This document shows positions 10,393 through 19,237 of a stretch of DNA of 64,000 bases, piece by piece. Source of the DNA: Sphingobacteriaceae bacterium GW460-11-11-14-LB5. GTDB lineage: Bacteria > Bacteroidota > Bacteroidia > Sphingobacteriales > Sphingobacteriaceae. The notes under the pieces were generated by a model that was not told the origin of the DNA, searched no databases, and saw only the letters and a program-made list of their open reading frames with translations. Numbering within the stretch: the stretch's first letter is position 1; every line of letters starts with the position of its first letter. The position numbers were made by a program, and so were the translations under genes. The DNA is taken from assembly GCA_002151545.1 (NCBI GenBank), contig CP021237.1:3038001-3102000 (forward strand), given 5' to 3'.

Positions 10393-11049
10393 TAGACGAT
10401 GTCAGAACAAAAATGTTGACCAATTTATTCCGTAACAACAAAAATCTTCATCAATTTAATCCTTGACTTATTTTACATTCCTGGCTAGCAATGATTGGCC
10501 GCAATTAAACAATGCGAACCTGACTACAATTATTGCTACGTCCAGATCATAAACCAGAATCCATTTTAGTATTTTTACAAATACTAAACTTAAATTCTAA
10601 TATTTGGTTACAGACAAATACGGTTCTATTTTAGAAAAACTTTAATTATCCTTTTTTTTACACAAAATAAGAATGAAATTTCAACTATTCAAATTATTTA
10701 GAGCGGACAAATAGCGGACAAACAAGTAACCTATATCTTAAAACCTAGTTATAAAAGAAAAAATAAAATTCCATAAAAGTCTATTAATGAATAACTAAGG
10801 TTTACAACCAAAAGAAAACAGCTCACTCATCATTAACTTTTCAAATTCAAAACACAATTCACATCTCAAATAATTAATGACAGTTAATAATCTAATACAA
10901 ACTCTATATTTTGATCAAGAAAAAGTTTAGCTTAACTAAACAAAAAAAAAAAAAACGACATAAACGGTCCTTAGTATTATCTAGGGTTTAAAAGCTTACC
11001 TAATTAGATGCTGTATACACAAGATTTTAATTATTTGCCAAAAAAAACA
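10393..11049. other. AT-rich intergenic region, 657 bp
   Basis: The stretch is strongly AT-rich and includes a run of A's near 10948. The only structured element seen is motif copy 3 at 10705-10720, which lies 313 bp before the regulator start. No ORF with coding character and no RNA gene were recognised on either strand. Confidence 0.5.
10705..10720. promoter_or_regulatory. GGACAAA-N3-CGGACA motif, copy 3
   Basis: GGACAAATAGCGGACA matches copy 2 exactly, and the flank AGC...GGACAA is also shared. It lies upstream of the TPR/LuxR-like regulator, so autoregulation by that protein is one testable reading. Confidence 0.45.
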
Positions 11050-11616
11050 CTAATCATAAATTGAATCGATCGAAATCACTGATGCTTTCATCACCTCAAT
11101 GGAATCATACCAAATGTCTTTATGGGTAAAATGACAGATACCACCAGTGATTTCAGTTATTACTGCCCCTAACAGTGTCGCGTGATACTTTTCAAAGACA
11201 TCTCCATGATGATACTTTATAGAAAAAACTTTATGGCAATGTTGAAGCTGAACTTCCACTGCTGAACTAAGCTCTAAAAGTTTCGTGAATTTCTTTTTTT
11301 TCTTTCCGAACATTCCCCTTATCCGTAAAGAGTAGCTATTATTAACAATTTTATCTTTCAATATCTTCTGCTTAAATTCCTTTAGTTCAAACGATTTTAT
11401 TGATATTTTAAACGTCCGGTTCAGCGTTACCCCATTGAATATGGATAAGCCCTCTTTGTCCCATACAAAAGTAATTGACAAGGTAGTAGCGGATGGCCTT
11501 AATGAAAAAACAGGCTCAATTGTTAGTTTTTTTTCATGCTCATTCAAACGCTTTAAAATTTCAGGAATAAGATCGTCTGTAATAGAATCTGCATAAACAT
11601 TTATATAAGCACTCAT
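11050..11616 (-). CDS. Hypothetical protein, 188 aa
   Basis: I do not recognise the family. The protein begins MSAYINVYADSITDDLIPEI and has alternating hydrophobic and charged strands and a basic patch (GMFGKKKKKFTKL, near residues 100-112). It has no signal peptide, membrane segment or cysteine motif. The ATG is preceded by A/T-rich sequence without a clear ribosome site. It is flanked by long AT-rich gaps and shares an upstream motif with the two genes to its left. It could be accessory cargo of an integrated element; no function is proposed. Confidence 0.6.
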   Translation of the reverse strand: MSAYINVYADSITDDLIPEILKRLNEHEKKLTIEPVFSLRPSATTLSITFVWDKEGLSIFNGVTLNRTFKISIKSFELKEFKQKILKDKIVNNSYSLRIRGMFGKKKKKFTKLLELSSAVEVQLQHCHKVFSIKYHHGDVFEKYHATLLGAVITEITGGICHFTHKDIWYDSIEVMKASVISIDSIYD

Positions 11617-11831
11617 ATTTAAATTATTACAGGTTATCCAAGATAGATTCCAATAGTTGCATTTGTATCTTATAAAGACTCAATACATCAACAAGATGTG
11701 ACTAAGATGATGGCTTGAAGCAACGGCATCCAATCTTCGAAAACTGTTAATATTTGTTTTTTATCGGGATAACATCATCCACGTCTGCGCAAATTTTGAA
11801 AGGATCCAAGGCTTAAGCAAGCTTTCGAGGC

Positions 11832-11847
11832 GGACAAAAAACGGACA
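11832..11847. promoter_or_regulatory. GGACAAA-N3-CGGACA motif, copy 4
   Basis: GGACAAAAAACGGACA begins 216 bp before the start of the orphan gene. The preceding bases (GCAAATTTT, GGCTTAAG, CAAGCTTTC, in that order) match in order and approximate spacing those before copy 1. Confidence 0.5.
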
Positions 11848-12240
11848 TTAAAAACAAAGCTGTCTACGAATGGACAAAGCAGTGCTAACCTCAGTCACTG
11901 GAGCCAGATGGCCAAATGCGCATGCCTAAAAACACTGCCAGATATAAGAGTATACCGTCTAACCACCATGTGCTTTACTTAATGAAAGAAGTCAACAGGA
12001 TGTATTGCTATAAGTATTTACCCGAAGGATTCCTTTAAAGGCTGTAGGAGAGGTTATTATTAAGGGGTAATAGCTATGATTTTTTTAAGAGTGTTAATGA
12101 TAAGATTTAAAAACATGATTTATATTTCCAAATTTTCTTAACTTTAACCTAAGAATTTGCAATCAAAAAATAGAGGTGAGTTTTAGCTGATTCAAAGCAG
12201 TCAAAAAAACACAAAATACTGATTAAAAGACATTTATAGC

Positions 12241-12267
12241 TATAGGTTCGACTCCCTTCGGCTCCAC
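12241..12267 (+). other. tmRNA/Ala-tRNA-like 3'-end fragment (possible att site)
   Basis: GGTTCGACTCC looks like a T-arm and TCGGCTCCA like the 3' acceptor strand with discriminator A. The U at the position pairing with base 3 fits the G3-U70 pair of alanine acceptors such as tmRNA. The T-stem does not pair well here and no upstream body of a tRNA or tmRNA is found, so only a 3' remnant is present. A strong terminator follows. Integrative elements often target such 3' ends, so an attachment scar is inferred. Confidence 0.4.
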
Positions 12268-12300
12268 TGAAATCAGTATCAAAAATCACTGAAAAACATT

Positions 12301-12340
12301 AAAAGCCTGCAAATCGACCATTTGCAGGCTTTTGTTTTTT
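12301..12340 (+). terminator. Strong rho-independent terminator
   Basis: A perfect 14-bp stem (12301-12314 with 12320-12333) encloses the loop CGACC and is followed by GTTTTTT on the plus strand. It lies 34 bp after the tRNA/tmRNA-like fragment, as expected downstream of a stable RNA gene. It can also stop transcription entering the minus-strand operon from the left. Confidence 0.85.
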
Positions 12341-12455
12341 AGGCAATAGTGGCTTTTAAGACCAAATAACGCATGTAAGGCAGCTCATCAATTTACATGG
12401 TAATCGCTGTCTGCACTACGACTGCAAAACAAGGGAATTTATCCGTTTTTGACCC

Positions 12456-15400
12456 TTATCTCTTTCCTCCTTCCATCGGATGTTCTTTCAATAATTGTTC
12501 TGTTGTATAGAAATCTTTTTTCCCCTGGGTGGCTTTCCTCACGGCTTTAACTTTTTCCGGAGAAATAGCTGCCCCGTTATTTCCGAATGAGTTTCGAAGA
12601 TAGGTTAGTACCGCCGCTACTTCTTGGTCTTTCAATAACTCGCCAAACGGCGTCATAGGAACCTGGCCGGTGTATTTTTTGCCATTTACTTCTATCGGTC
12701 CCATAAGGCCTTTCAGCACCAGTTTGATTAGCCTTTCGTCACTCCCGTTTACCCATTTACTGGCTGCAAGCGGTGGAAAACCGGAAGCTGTGAGCCCTTT
12801 ACCGTCAGCCTGATGGCAGGTTTTACAATATCCTTCTTTATTGTAAATAATCCTCCCCTGGTTAAACAAGGCCAGTGTAGGGCCTTTAAGTTCTGTTTTT
12901 TCCTTTTTCTCATTTTCTTCTGCCAGATTTTTTCCATTTAAATGTGCCACAGCAGTTTTATAGGCAGGTACCATCCAACTATCCATAGGCAGTTTATTGG
13001 CCTCTGCTAAAACAGGAAGACCCTTTTCCTTACCGATCCATGAAGCCGCTACGATAGCCATCAATCTTACCCGGCTATTTTTATCCCTGGAGGCTTCCAT
13101 CAATAAGTTGGCCTGGTCTGGCAGCTGGTGTCCGGTATACCGTACTACCTGCACTGCGGCAGCTCTTGCACGATAATCTTTCGCTTTTAATAGCTGTTTT
13201 AAAAGTCGCTGATCTACTTTGTTCATTCCCCAGCTCACCCAAAGGCCTTCAAGTAAATGATGTTCATAACGGATGTCGCTGGTATCCAGTTTCGCTATCC
13301 AGGTGGTGAGTTTAGCCAGTACCTGAGCAGCATTACGTCCCCTCAGTTCTCGGCGGGTACGGTAACGGGTTCGGTACTCGGGCAGTTTGAGGTTATCCAG
13401 GAGTTGTTCTATACTGGCACCAGCTATTTTAGCCGGTTTTACTAAAGGCCTTGAAGGATAAGTAATCCGGTAAATTCTTCCATGCGAATGATCGCGCAGG
13501 GGATCCCTAGCATTGTGCTGCATATGCCCAATAAGAATATTATGCCAATCGATCACGAATAATGAACCATCAGGTGCAAACTCCAAATCTACAGGACGGA
13601 AATTAGGATCATTGCTCACCAGCAAATCCTGACGGAAACGGCTTTTATAACCTGTGCCGTCATCTTCCAGGGTGTGTTCTTTCGTCCCCAGGAAACCAAT
13701 GGTATTGTTGATCAGGAAGTCTCCCTGGATTTGATCAGGAAAATGGCGGCTGGATACAATTTCAATACCTGATGTTGGCCGTACCAGATGCGCCTGTTCG
13801 ATCAGTTGTTTTGATTTGTGTGTGGCCTGCCCATATCTTGGTAATATTGTTCCGGGGAGCATCCAGCGAAAATCAGGGCTGGATGTTTCTGCAAAAAAAG
13901 GCTGTCCCCAATCATCGAATGTAATACCCCATGGATTTGGAATGGCCATTTGCGCCGTGCGCTCGAGTTTCCGGCGTATAGGATCGTATCTGTAAAAGCC
14001 GCCGTTGGTTGCATAAACAGGTCCATAAGAAGTTTCTACATTGGTACGGAGGAACACACCTTCGCCCGAATAAATGGCCCCTGAAGGATCTGTTGTGAAG
14101 GCATGACTGCTGTGGTGCGAGTCGTGGTCATCAAAACCGCTTAACAAAATTTCTTTCTTATCGGCTTTATCATCGCCATCGGTATCGGTCAATAAGATTA
14201 GATTAGGCCCCTGTGCTACATATACGCCTTCTGCGGCAATCTCAAAACCGAGCGGTAAATGGAGCCCGTCTGCGAAAACAATTTGTTTATCTGCCTTTCC
14301 ATCCTGGTTGGTATCTTCAAGAATAATGATCTTGTCGTTGGGCTTAGCATCTCCTACTTTATATTGCGGATAGCTGGGCATAACCGCAACCCACAGCCGT
14401 CCTTTATTATCGAAGGATAACTGTACAGGTTTGGCCAGGAAATTAAACTCCGTTTCTGAAGCAAATAATTCCACCTTGTATCCCGGTGGTACCTTCAGGC
14501 TGTTAACAGCCTCTTGCCCGATGAGATATTTAAGGTTACCGTTTTTTTTGCTGGGTGTATAGTTGGTTTTAACCTCAGGCAAAATGCTGGTGTGTTTATC
14601 AGCCGCTTCCAGGTCCATTTTCTCCCCTTTAGCCGCCAGCCAGATCGCCGTGTCCCTAACTGCTGTCATCTCCCGGATTTTCTTTATTTCAGCAGGAAAA
14701 TTGTCTGGTCCATAGGGTTTATACCTGCGGCCATAAACGTGTACTCCATTTGGAATTTTGAAATCGTTCAGCCACATCCAGTTCTTTTCCATCACGGCAT
14801 CGTGCACCAGCTTTCTGTTGTTTTCTGCAGAGGAAGAACTTTCTCCAAAAATCTGGTCGGCCAACAATTTCCCAAGTTTTTTATAACCTTCTTCATTAAG
14901 CTGGGAACCATCGATGGTTAAAGGCGCCGCAGTATCCTGATACCATTTTAATGAAGGGTTGAATACATCTACAAAGCGTACCTGATTTTGCGAAGCAATC
15001 TCTTTCATTGCAATCGCATACAGCTGGATATTTTCATTTTCCTTTCGACCATCCGGCAGATCGTAGCTGCTTTTGCGGCTAAGGTCTTCAAAAGCGATAG
15101 GCGAAACAATCACAAGCTGTGGCGCTGAAGTACCATTGTATTTTTGCTTCAGGGTCCATTTAATAAAAGCATCAAGTTCTGCTTTATAGTTATCAAGTCC
15201 GGCTTTTCCAGCGAAAGATTCATTAAAGCCAAAAAAGGAAATAATCACATCTGTTTTGAGCCTGCTGAGCCATTGATCGGGTGTCTCAAAAAAACCTTCA
15301 CCCGGGTCCTCCATCTCTAATGTTCCTCCGGCATCTTTGCTTTTTACCAGGTTTGCCCTTTCGATCTGAAACTTTTCTGCACCCGGGAAAGCCCATGGAG

Positions 15401-15671
15401 AATTCCTGCCGGCATGCGGCCGGAAACCAGGCGTTTCACCTTCGTCGCACATGTTGCGGATGAATAATTCATGCGCTGGAAAACGAAGCTGCAGTTCTGT
15501 TTCAAAATTATCATAATTGATCATCCTCGCCCCCAAATTGTTGCCGATGATTGCAATACGTGTGCCCTTAGCAATGGACAGTGGCGTATCTTTATATTTA
15601 AAGGCATTCATAATTACCGCTGCAGGTACAATTACGAACAGGCATAATATGCTAATCTTTATTAGTCTCAT
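12456..15671 (-). CDS. PVC-type membrane-bound dehydrogenase with SGNH-like, HEAT and cytochrome c domains
   Basis: The 1071-aa protein has an N-terminal signal or anchor and an SGNH-hydrolase-like domain (about 38-275). A beta-propeller dehydrogenase domain of the PVC type starts with VPPGYKVELFASE near 394, HEAT-like repeats cover about 750-900, and a C-terminal cytochrome c has CKTCH near 948 and a later MTPF as candidate axial ligand. The SGNH block I reads GNNLG instead of GDSL, and block V reads DGSQLN where DxxH is expected, so hydrolase activity is doubtful. It is the last gene of the catabolic operon, 14 bp after the ThuA gene. Periplasmic oxidation of a sugar-type substrate with electron transfer to the heme is inferred from the family. 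Confidence 0.88.
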   Translation of the reverse strand: MRLIKISILCLFVIVPAAVIMNAFKYKDTPLSIAKGTRIAIIGNNLGARMINYDNFETELQLRFPAHELFIRNMCDEGETPGFRPHAGRNSPWAFPGAEKFQIERANLVKSKDAGGTLEMEDPGEGFFETPDQWLSRLKTDVIISFFGFNESFAGKAGLDNYKAELDAFIKWTLKQKYNGTSAPQLVIVSPIAFEDLSRKSSYDLPDGRKENENIQLYAIAMKEIASQNQVRFVDVFNPSLKWYQDTAAPLTIDGSQLNEEGYKKLGKLLADQIFGESSSSAENNRKLVHDAVMEKNWMWLNDFKIPNGVHVYGRRYKPYGPDNFPAEIKKIREMTAVRDTAIWLAAKGEKMDLEAADKHTSILPEVKTNYTPSKKNGNLKYLIGQEAVNSLKVPPGYKVELFASETEFNFLAKPVQLSFDNKGRLWVAVMPSYPQYKVGDAKPNDKIIILEDTNQDGKADKQIVFADGLHLPLGFEIAAEGVYVAQGPNLILLTDTDGDDKADKKEILLSGFDDHDSHHSSHAFTTDPSGAIYSGEGVFLRTNVETSYGPVYATNGGFYRYDPIRRKLERTAQMAIPNPWGITFDDWGQPFFAETSSPDFRWMLPGTILPRYGQATHKSKQLIEQAHLVRPTSGIEIVSSRHFPDQIQGDFLINNTIGFLGTKEHTLEDDGTGYKSRFRQDLLVSNDPNFRPVDLEFAPDGSLFVIDWHNILIGHMQHNARDPLRDHSHGRIYRITYPSRPLVKPAKIAGASIEQLLDNLKLPEYRTRYRTRRELRGRNAAQVLAKLTTWIAKLDTSDIRYEHHLLEGLWVSWGMNKVDQRLLKQLLKAKDYRARAAAVQVVRYTGHQLPDQANLLMEASRDKNSRVRLMAIVAASWIGKEKGLPVLAEANKLPMDSWMVPAYKTAVAHLNGKNLAEENEKKEKTELKGPTLALFNQGRIIYNKEGYCKTCHQADGKGLTASGFPPLAASKWVNGSDERLIKLVLKGLMGPIEVNGKKYTGQVPMTPFGELLKDQEVAAVLTYLRNSFGNNGAAISPEKVKAVRKATQGKKDFYTTEQLLKEHPMEGGKR

Positions 15672-15685
15672 GATCGCTGACAGGT

Positions 15686-16543
15686 TTATTTAGCTACACG
15701 GTAAGGTACCTGGATATCCATCTTACCCTTCCATTTCTTTGGTACTTTCAGGCCCAGTTCGTCGTGAATGGCATTGATCACAAGCCGCTGAAAAGATTCT
15801 ATCCTGAAATCCTCAGGATGGCCAAGTGTGGTCATAAAAATCTTTCCACCGAAAGAATTGGTACCCGTCCAGGCAACAGGATTGTCAACCGCTGTTCCCT
15901 GCGGATTTACGGCTTTGCCCATTAGCAATGAAGTAGAGCCTTTTAGCGGATAGTCTGGCACAACATGGTACAACCAGGAACGAACATGAAAATCTTTTGC
16001 AACGCCAGTGAGTATAGGATTACCAGACGCTGTAGGAATGATGCTCACATCGGTGCTGCTATTGTGCCCATAGTGGGTATGTTTGGCTTTTCCGCCCCAA
16101 CCCGGAGGAGCGTTCAATGCAAATTCTCCGAAGGCATTCCATTTTTCGCTAACATGCCCTTTGGGAAAATTGAACGCATGTGTAGTCGTGCGGAAGCCCA
16201 TCACTGGTTTTCCTGACTTCAGATAGGATTCAATATGGGCAAGCTGTTCAGCAGGGAGTCTTCGCCAACGCAAATAGAACACAACCAGGTCTGCATCTTT
16301 TAATACTTCCAGCCCTGGAATATTTTCTTCACTGTTGTGGTCTGGAGATGATTTGAGTACAATAGTCCTCATGCCATAGTTTTTTTCCAGTTCTGCTGCA
16401 ATAATGGGAAGGGTTTCTTCACCGCTATATTCATGGTCTCCACACACAAAAACAACAAGCGGCTTTTTAGTCTTTTGAGAAGATGGTGTAGAGAATAATA
16501 TGGTACTCAGGGTTAACAATAAACCCACACAAAAAGTATTCAT
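15686..16543 (-). CDS. ThuA-domain protein
   Basis: The 285-aa product starts with a signal peptide (hydrophobic residues 5-19) and then has the ThuA-like core: VFVCGDHEYSGEE, DLVVFYLRWRRLP, GFRTTTHAF and a late TTLGHPEDF. This is a class I amidotransferase-like fold found beside PVC-type dehydrogenases. The enzymatic role is not established for most members, and trehalose utilisation is only the historical name. It sits between the dehydrogenase genes, with gaps of 14 and 22 bp, so it is almost certainly co-transcribed. Periplasmic location is inferred from the signal peptide. Confidence 0.85.
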   Translation of the reverse strand: MNTFCVGLLLTLSTILFSTPSSQKTKKPLVVFVCGDHEYSGEETLPIIAAELEKNYGMRTIVLKSSPDHNSEENIPGLEVLKDADLVVFYLRWRRLPAEQLAHIESYLKSGKPVMGFRTTTHAFNFPKGHVSEKWNAFGEFALNAPPGWGGKAKHTHYGHNSSTDVSIIPTASGNPILTGVAKDFHVRSWLYHVVPDYPLKGSTSLLMGKAVNPQGTAVDNPVAWTGTNSFGGKIFMTTLGHPEDFRIESFQRLVINAIHDELGLKVPKKWKGKMDIQVPYRVAK

Positions 16544-16565
16544 CTTTATAAGAATTTAGTGATTA

Positions 16566-17501
16566 TCATATAAATGCGTTTCGATTATATATACTATTTA
16601 ATTCTGGTTGCTGACCTGCAAGTACTGACAATACATTCCTTACGGTAAGCAGGCACATCTGCTTGTATGTAGATGCAGTAAGACTGGCAGCGTGTGGCGT
16701 AACAAGTGCATTTGGGTGTTGTACAACGGCCAGGCTCTGCAAGGGTGGTTCATCTGGCAATACATCTGCAGCAAAACCAGCAATAGTCCCGGCGTTCAAA
16801 GCGTCAAGAAGTGCTGCATGATCTATCAGTGCCCCCCTTGCCGTATTGATCAGAAATGCCTTTGGTTTCATTAATGCCAGTTGGGATGCGCCGATGATCT
16901 CATTGGTTTCATTGCTTAAAGGCAGGTGAAGGCTTACTACATCCGATTGCTGTAATACTTCGTCCAAAGGCAGGTCCTGTACCGACCTACTCCAGCACAA
17001 CACTTTCATGCCAAAGGCATCTCCCAGTTTGGCTACCCGTTTTCCGATATTCCCCAATCCCAGTATGCCAAGGGTTTTGCCATTCAGCTCATCACCAGCA
17101 TATTGATTGCGCCAGTTCCAGTTATTCTGTTTAACATGATTTACTGACCTGTGCATATCGCGCATTAACATCAACATTAAAGCGAGCGTATGCTCTGCAA
17201 TGGTGGCCGCATTACTACCCGGGGCATTGATCACCCTGATCTTTCTGGCGCTTGCTTCGTCCACATCCACATTGTCCAGGCCAACACCACATCTGGCTGC
17301 TACTTCTAAATGCGGACAGGCGTCCATCAAGGTCTTATCTATGTGTTTTTTTCCCCTCGTAATAATCGCATGTACTTCCACATTGTTCAGCGTATCTTTT
17401 AATCCGGCTTCATCATATCCTGTGAATACATTCACATTTTCCTGCAAGAGGGCTAATGCTTCTTCTGCGATAGTTTCCAATAGCAATACGTTTTTCCTCA
17501 T
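16566..17501 (-). CDS. D-isomer-specific 2-hydroxyacid dehydrogenase
   Basis: The 311-aa cytosolic protein has the full family signature. The NAD site is GLGNIGKRVA, the catalytic Arg lies in INTARGALID, the Glu in DVLPDEPP and the His in TPHAASLT. There is no C-terminal ACT domain, so it is not a regulated full-length SerA. It resembles phosphoglycerate dehydrogenase-like and glyoxylate/hydroxypyruvate reductase-like enzymes; substrate cannot be told from sequence. The start overlaps the stop of the upstream VOC gene by 4 bp (ATGA), indicating translational coupling. In context it probably oxidises or reduces an intermediate from the dehydratase step. Confidence 0.9.
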   Translation of the reverse strand: MRKNVLLLETIAEEALALLQENVNVFTGYDEAGLKDTLNNVEVHAIITRGKKHIDKTLMDACPHLEVAARCGVGLDNVDVDEASARKIRVINAPGSNAATIAEHTLALMLMLMRDMHRSVNHVKQNNWNWRNQYAGDELNGKTLGILGLGNIGKRVAKLGDAFGMKVLCWSRSVQDLPLDEVLQQSDVVSLHLPLSNETNEIIGASQLALMKPKAFLINTARGALIDHAALLDALNAGTIAGFAADVLPDEPPLQSLAVVQHPNALVTPHAASLTASTYKQMCLLTVRNVLSVLAGQQPELNSIYNRNAFI

Positions 17502-17989
17502 GGCTTGTTATGGTATAAGGTCGCGTCGTCAGATTTGAATCCTCTGAAATCATTCCTTTTTGAAATATACAAGCCTTCTTCATACAGTTCATCTTTAAAG
17601 ATACGGTCATCCACATCGGCTCCTGGTATAGAAGAAATTTCTACCAGGTTACCAGCAGGATCACGCACAAACATCTGCATGGCACCATCGGGTAACTTTC
17701 TTACTTTTCCCCAGGGATTTATATCAATAGCGTTCAGTTCTTTCATGCGAAAAAAGATGCTGCTGAAATCGTCTACCTGTACACAGATATGCCCGCGAAA
17801 TGAAGTTCGGTCTTCCCATTCCGAAATATGCAACTGCTGTTCATCGTTAAATTTGAAAAACATCACCGGATAATCGAACCGAAAAGCGGCGAGTGGTTCA
17901 AGACCGAGTTCCTTTGTGTAAAATTCGCCTGCTTTTTCCAGGTTATCTACTATGAGTGTAACATGGTTAATTTTTAATGCTTTTGCCAT
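17498..17989 (-). CDS. VOC-superfamily (glyoxalase/dioxygenase-like) protein
   Basis: The 163-aa protein has the two beta-alpha-beta-beta-beta modules of the vicinal oxygen chelate fold. NHVTLIVDNLEKAGEFY starts module one, and GHICVQVDDFSSIFFRM and FVRDPAGNLVEI form module two. Candidate metal ligands are His in the first strand, His in RGHIC and Glu in NLVEI. The specific reaction is unknown; lyases, epimerases and dioxygenases share the fold. It is 10 bp after the enolase-superfamily gene and overlaps the dehydrogenase gene by 4 bp, so it likely acts in the same pathway. Confidence 0.85.
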   Translation of the reverse strand: MAKALKINHVTLIVDNLEKAGEFYTKELGLEPLAAFRFDYPVMFFKFNDEQQLHISEWEDRTSFRGHICVQVDDFSSIFFRMKELNAIDINPWGKVRKLPDGAMQMFVRDPAGNLVEISSIPGADVDDRIFKDELYEEGLYISKRNDFRGFKSDDATLYHNKP

Positions 17990-17999
17990 ACGTAATGAT

Positions 18000-19166
18000 C
18001 TAAACCGATTGCTTAAACTGTTTCACAAAATCCCAATTAGGGGTCAGGCCTAATCCAGGGGCGGTGGGTGCGCTGATCTCACCATTTACAACAGCGATCT
18101 GTTCGTTCACCAGATCGTACATCATAGGGTTTCCACCCAGGGAGAACTCAATAATGGTTGCGGAAGCCGAAGCAAATGCAACGGTTAGCCCTGCCATAAA
18201 AGAAAAGGCAGAACCCCAGCAATGGGGCGCCAGCTCCACCTGATGCACGCTGGCCAGATGGCTTACGCGCATGGCCTCCGAAATGCCCCCAATAATGGCT
18301 GCATCTGGTTGTACCACATCTATCGCCCTTATCTGTAAGAGATCATGGATATCAAAACTGGTAAACTCACTTTCACCTGCAGCGATGGGTATATCGGTAG
18401 CAGCTCTTACCTCTGCTGTCCCTTTCCGGTTATCAGGACTGATGGGCTCTTCAAACCAATACACATTACAGTCTTCCACACCTCTGCAAAATTGCTTTGC
18501 TTCAGGCACACTGAAGGTTCCATGTGCATCTACCATCAATTTGATATCCGGCCCTAGTGCAGCCCTTGCAGCCTTTACCCTGTTTATACTTTTCTGCACG
18601 GTATCATCCATCACCCCAACACGCATCTTCACCCCTTTAAATCCCTTATTCACGTAGCCCATCAGCTGTTCGCCTATATTTTGCTCATCCGCCCAGCCTC
18701 CACTCGCATAAGCGGGCATTTTCGTTCTGCAGGCGCCACCCAGGAGATCGGCTACAGGGACATTCAGCATTTTCCCCTTCAGGTCCCATAATGCGGTATC
18801 AATGCCGCTCATTGCGGATATGGTAAGTCCCCTCCTGCCAAGGATTGGAAATTTTCTTCCCCTTGATAAGGCGTAATGGTCTCTTGTCCCGTTGTACATT
18901 TCTTCCCAAAGGCGGGTGATATTTTTCACAGATTTGCCAAGCAACATGGGCTTCAGCTCATTTTCAATACAATTTACAATGGAAGCGCATATTCCGCATG
19001 AGCCTACTGCGGCTTTAGCTTCACCAAATCCCTGTAATCCTGAATCTGTGGTGATGACTACAAGGGTCATGTCAAAGCTGGTGAGCAATCCATAGTCTGA
19101 AACATGTTGTTTTGCTTCAGGAATTGGACAACGCAACCAAAATGCTTCTACATTCGTTATTTTCAT
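18000..19166 (-). CDS. Mandelate racemase/muconate lactonizing (enolase superfamily) enzyme
   Basis: The 388-aa protein has the N-terminal capping domain (FGEAKAAVG at about residue 50) and the TIM-barrel motifs of the superfamily. These are GVKMRVG (K-x-R base), MVDAHGTF (metal Asp), WFEEPISP (metal Glu), AAGESEF (third metal Glu), QPDAAIIGG, and LAPHCWGS with a candidate catalytic His. These fit an acid-sugar dehydratase or epimerase of the mandelate racemase subgroup. The substrate is not identifiable by eye. It is the second gene of the operon, 71 bp after the isomerase. The product would be a 2-keto-3-deoxy sugar acid if it is a dehydratase (inference). Confidence 0.9.
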   Translation of the reverse strand: MKITNVEAFWLRCPIPEAKQHVSDYGLLTSFDMTLVVITTDSGLQGFGEAKAAVGSCGICASIVNCIENELKPMLLGKSVKNITRLWEEMYNGTRDHYALSRGRKFPILGRRGLTISAMSGIDTALWDLKGKMLNVPVADLLGGACRTKMPAYASGGWADEQNIGEQLMGYVNKGFKGVKMRVGVMDDTVQKSINRVKAARAALGPDIKLMVDAHGTFSVPEAKQFCRGVEDCNVYWFEEPISPDNRKGTAEVRAATDIPIAAGESEFTSFDIHDLLQIRAIDVVQPDAAIIGGISEAMRVSHLASVHQVELAPHCWGSAFSFMAGLTVAFASASATIIEFSLGGNPMMYDLVNEQIAVVNGEISAPTAPGLGLTPNWDFVKQFKQSV

Positions 19167-19237
19167 TAGGATATCTTTTATCGGTTATTAATCTCTCGTA
19201 GGCCTATTTTTCACTCGTATTTATTTGATCCTTGTGT

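Larger units (their letters stand above)
11617..12455. other. Intergenic region, 839 bp, with motif copy 4, tRNA/tmRNA-like 3' end and terminator
   Basis: No plausible gene is visible. The left part holds motif copy 4 and a stretch resembling the upstream region of the giant protein. The middle is AT-rich. The right part holds a tRNA-like T-arm/acceptor fragment followed by a strong hairpin terminator on the plus strand, each listed separately. Confidence 0.5.

Noticed and set aside
11880..12240. A complete tmRNA gene upstream of the acceptor-like end
   Set aside because: No matching 5' acceptor strand, tag reading frame or pseudoknot-like sequence was found; only the 3' end is recognisable.
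14514..14921. A 135-codon plus-strand ORF
   Set aside because: It is antisense to the conserved SGNH/dehydrogenase protein and has no recognisable features.
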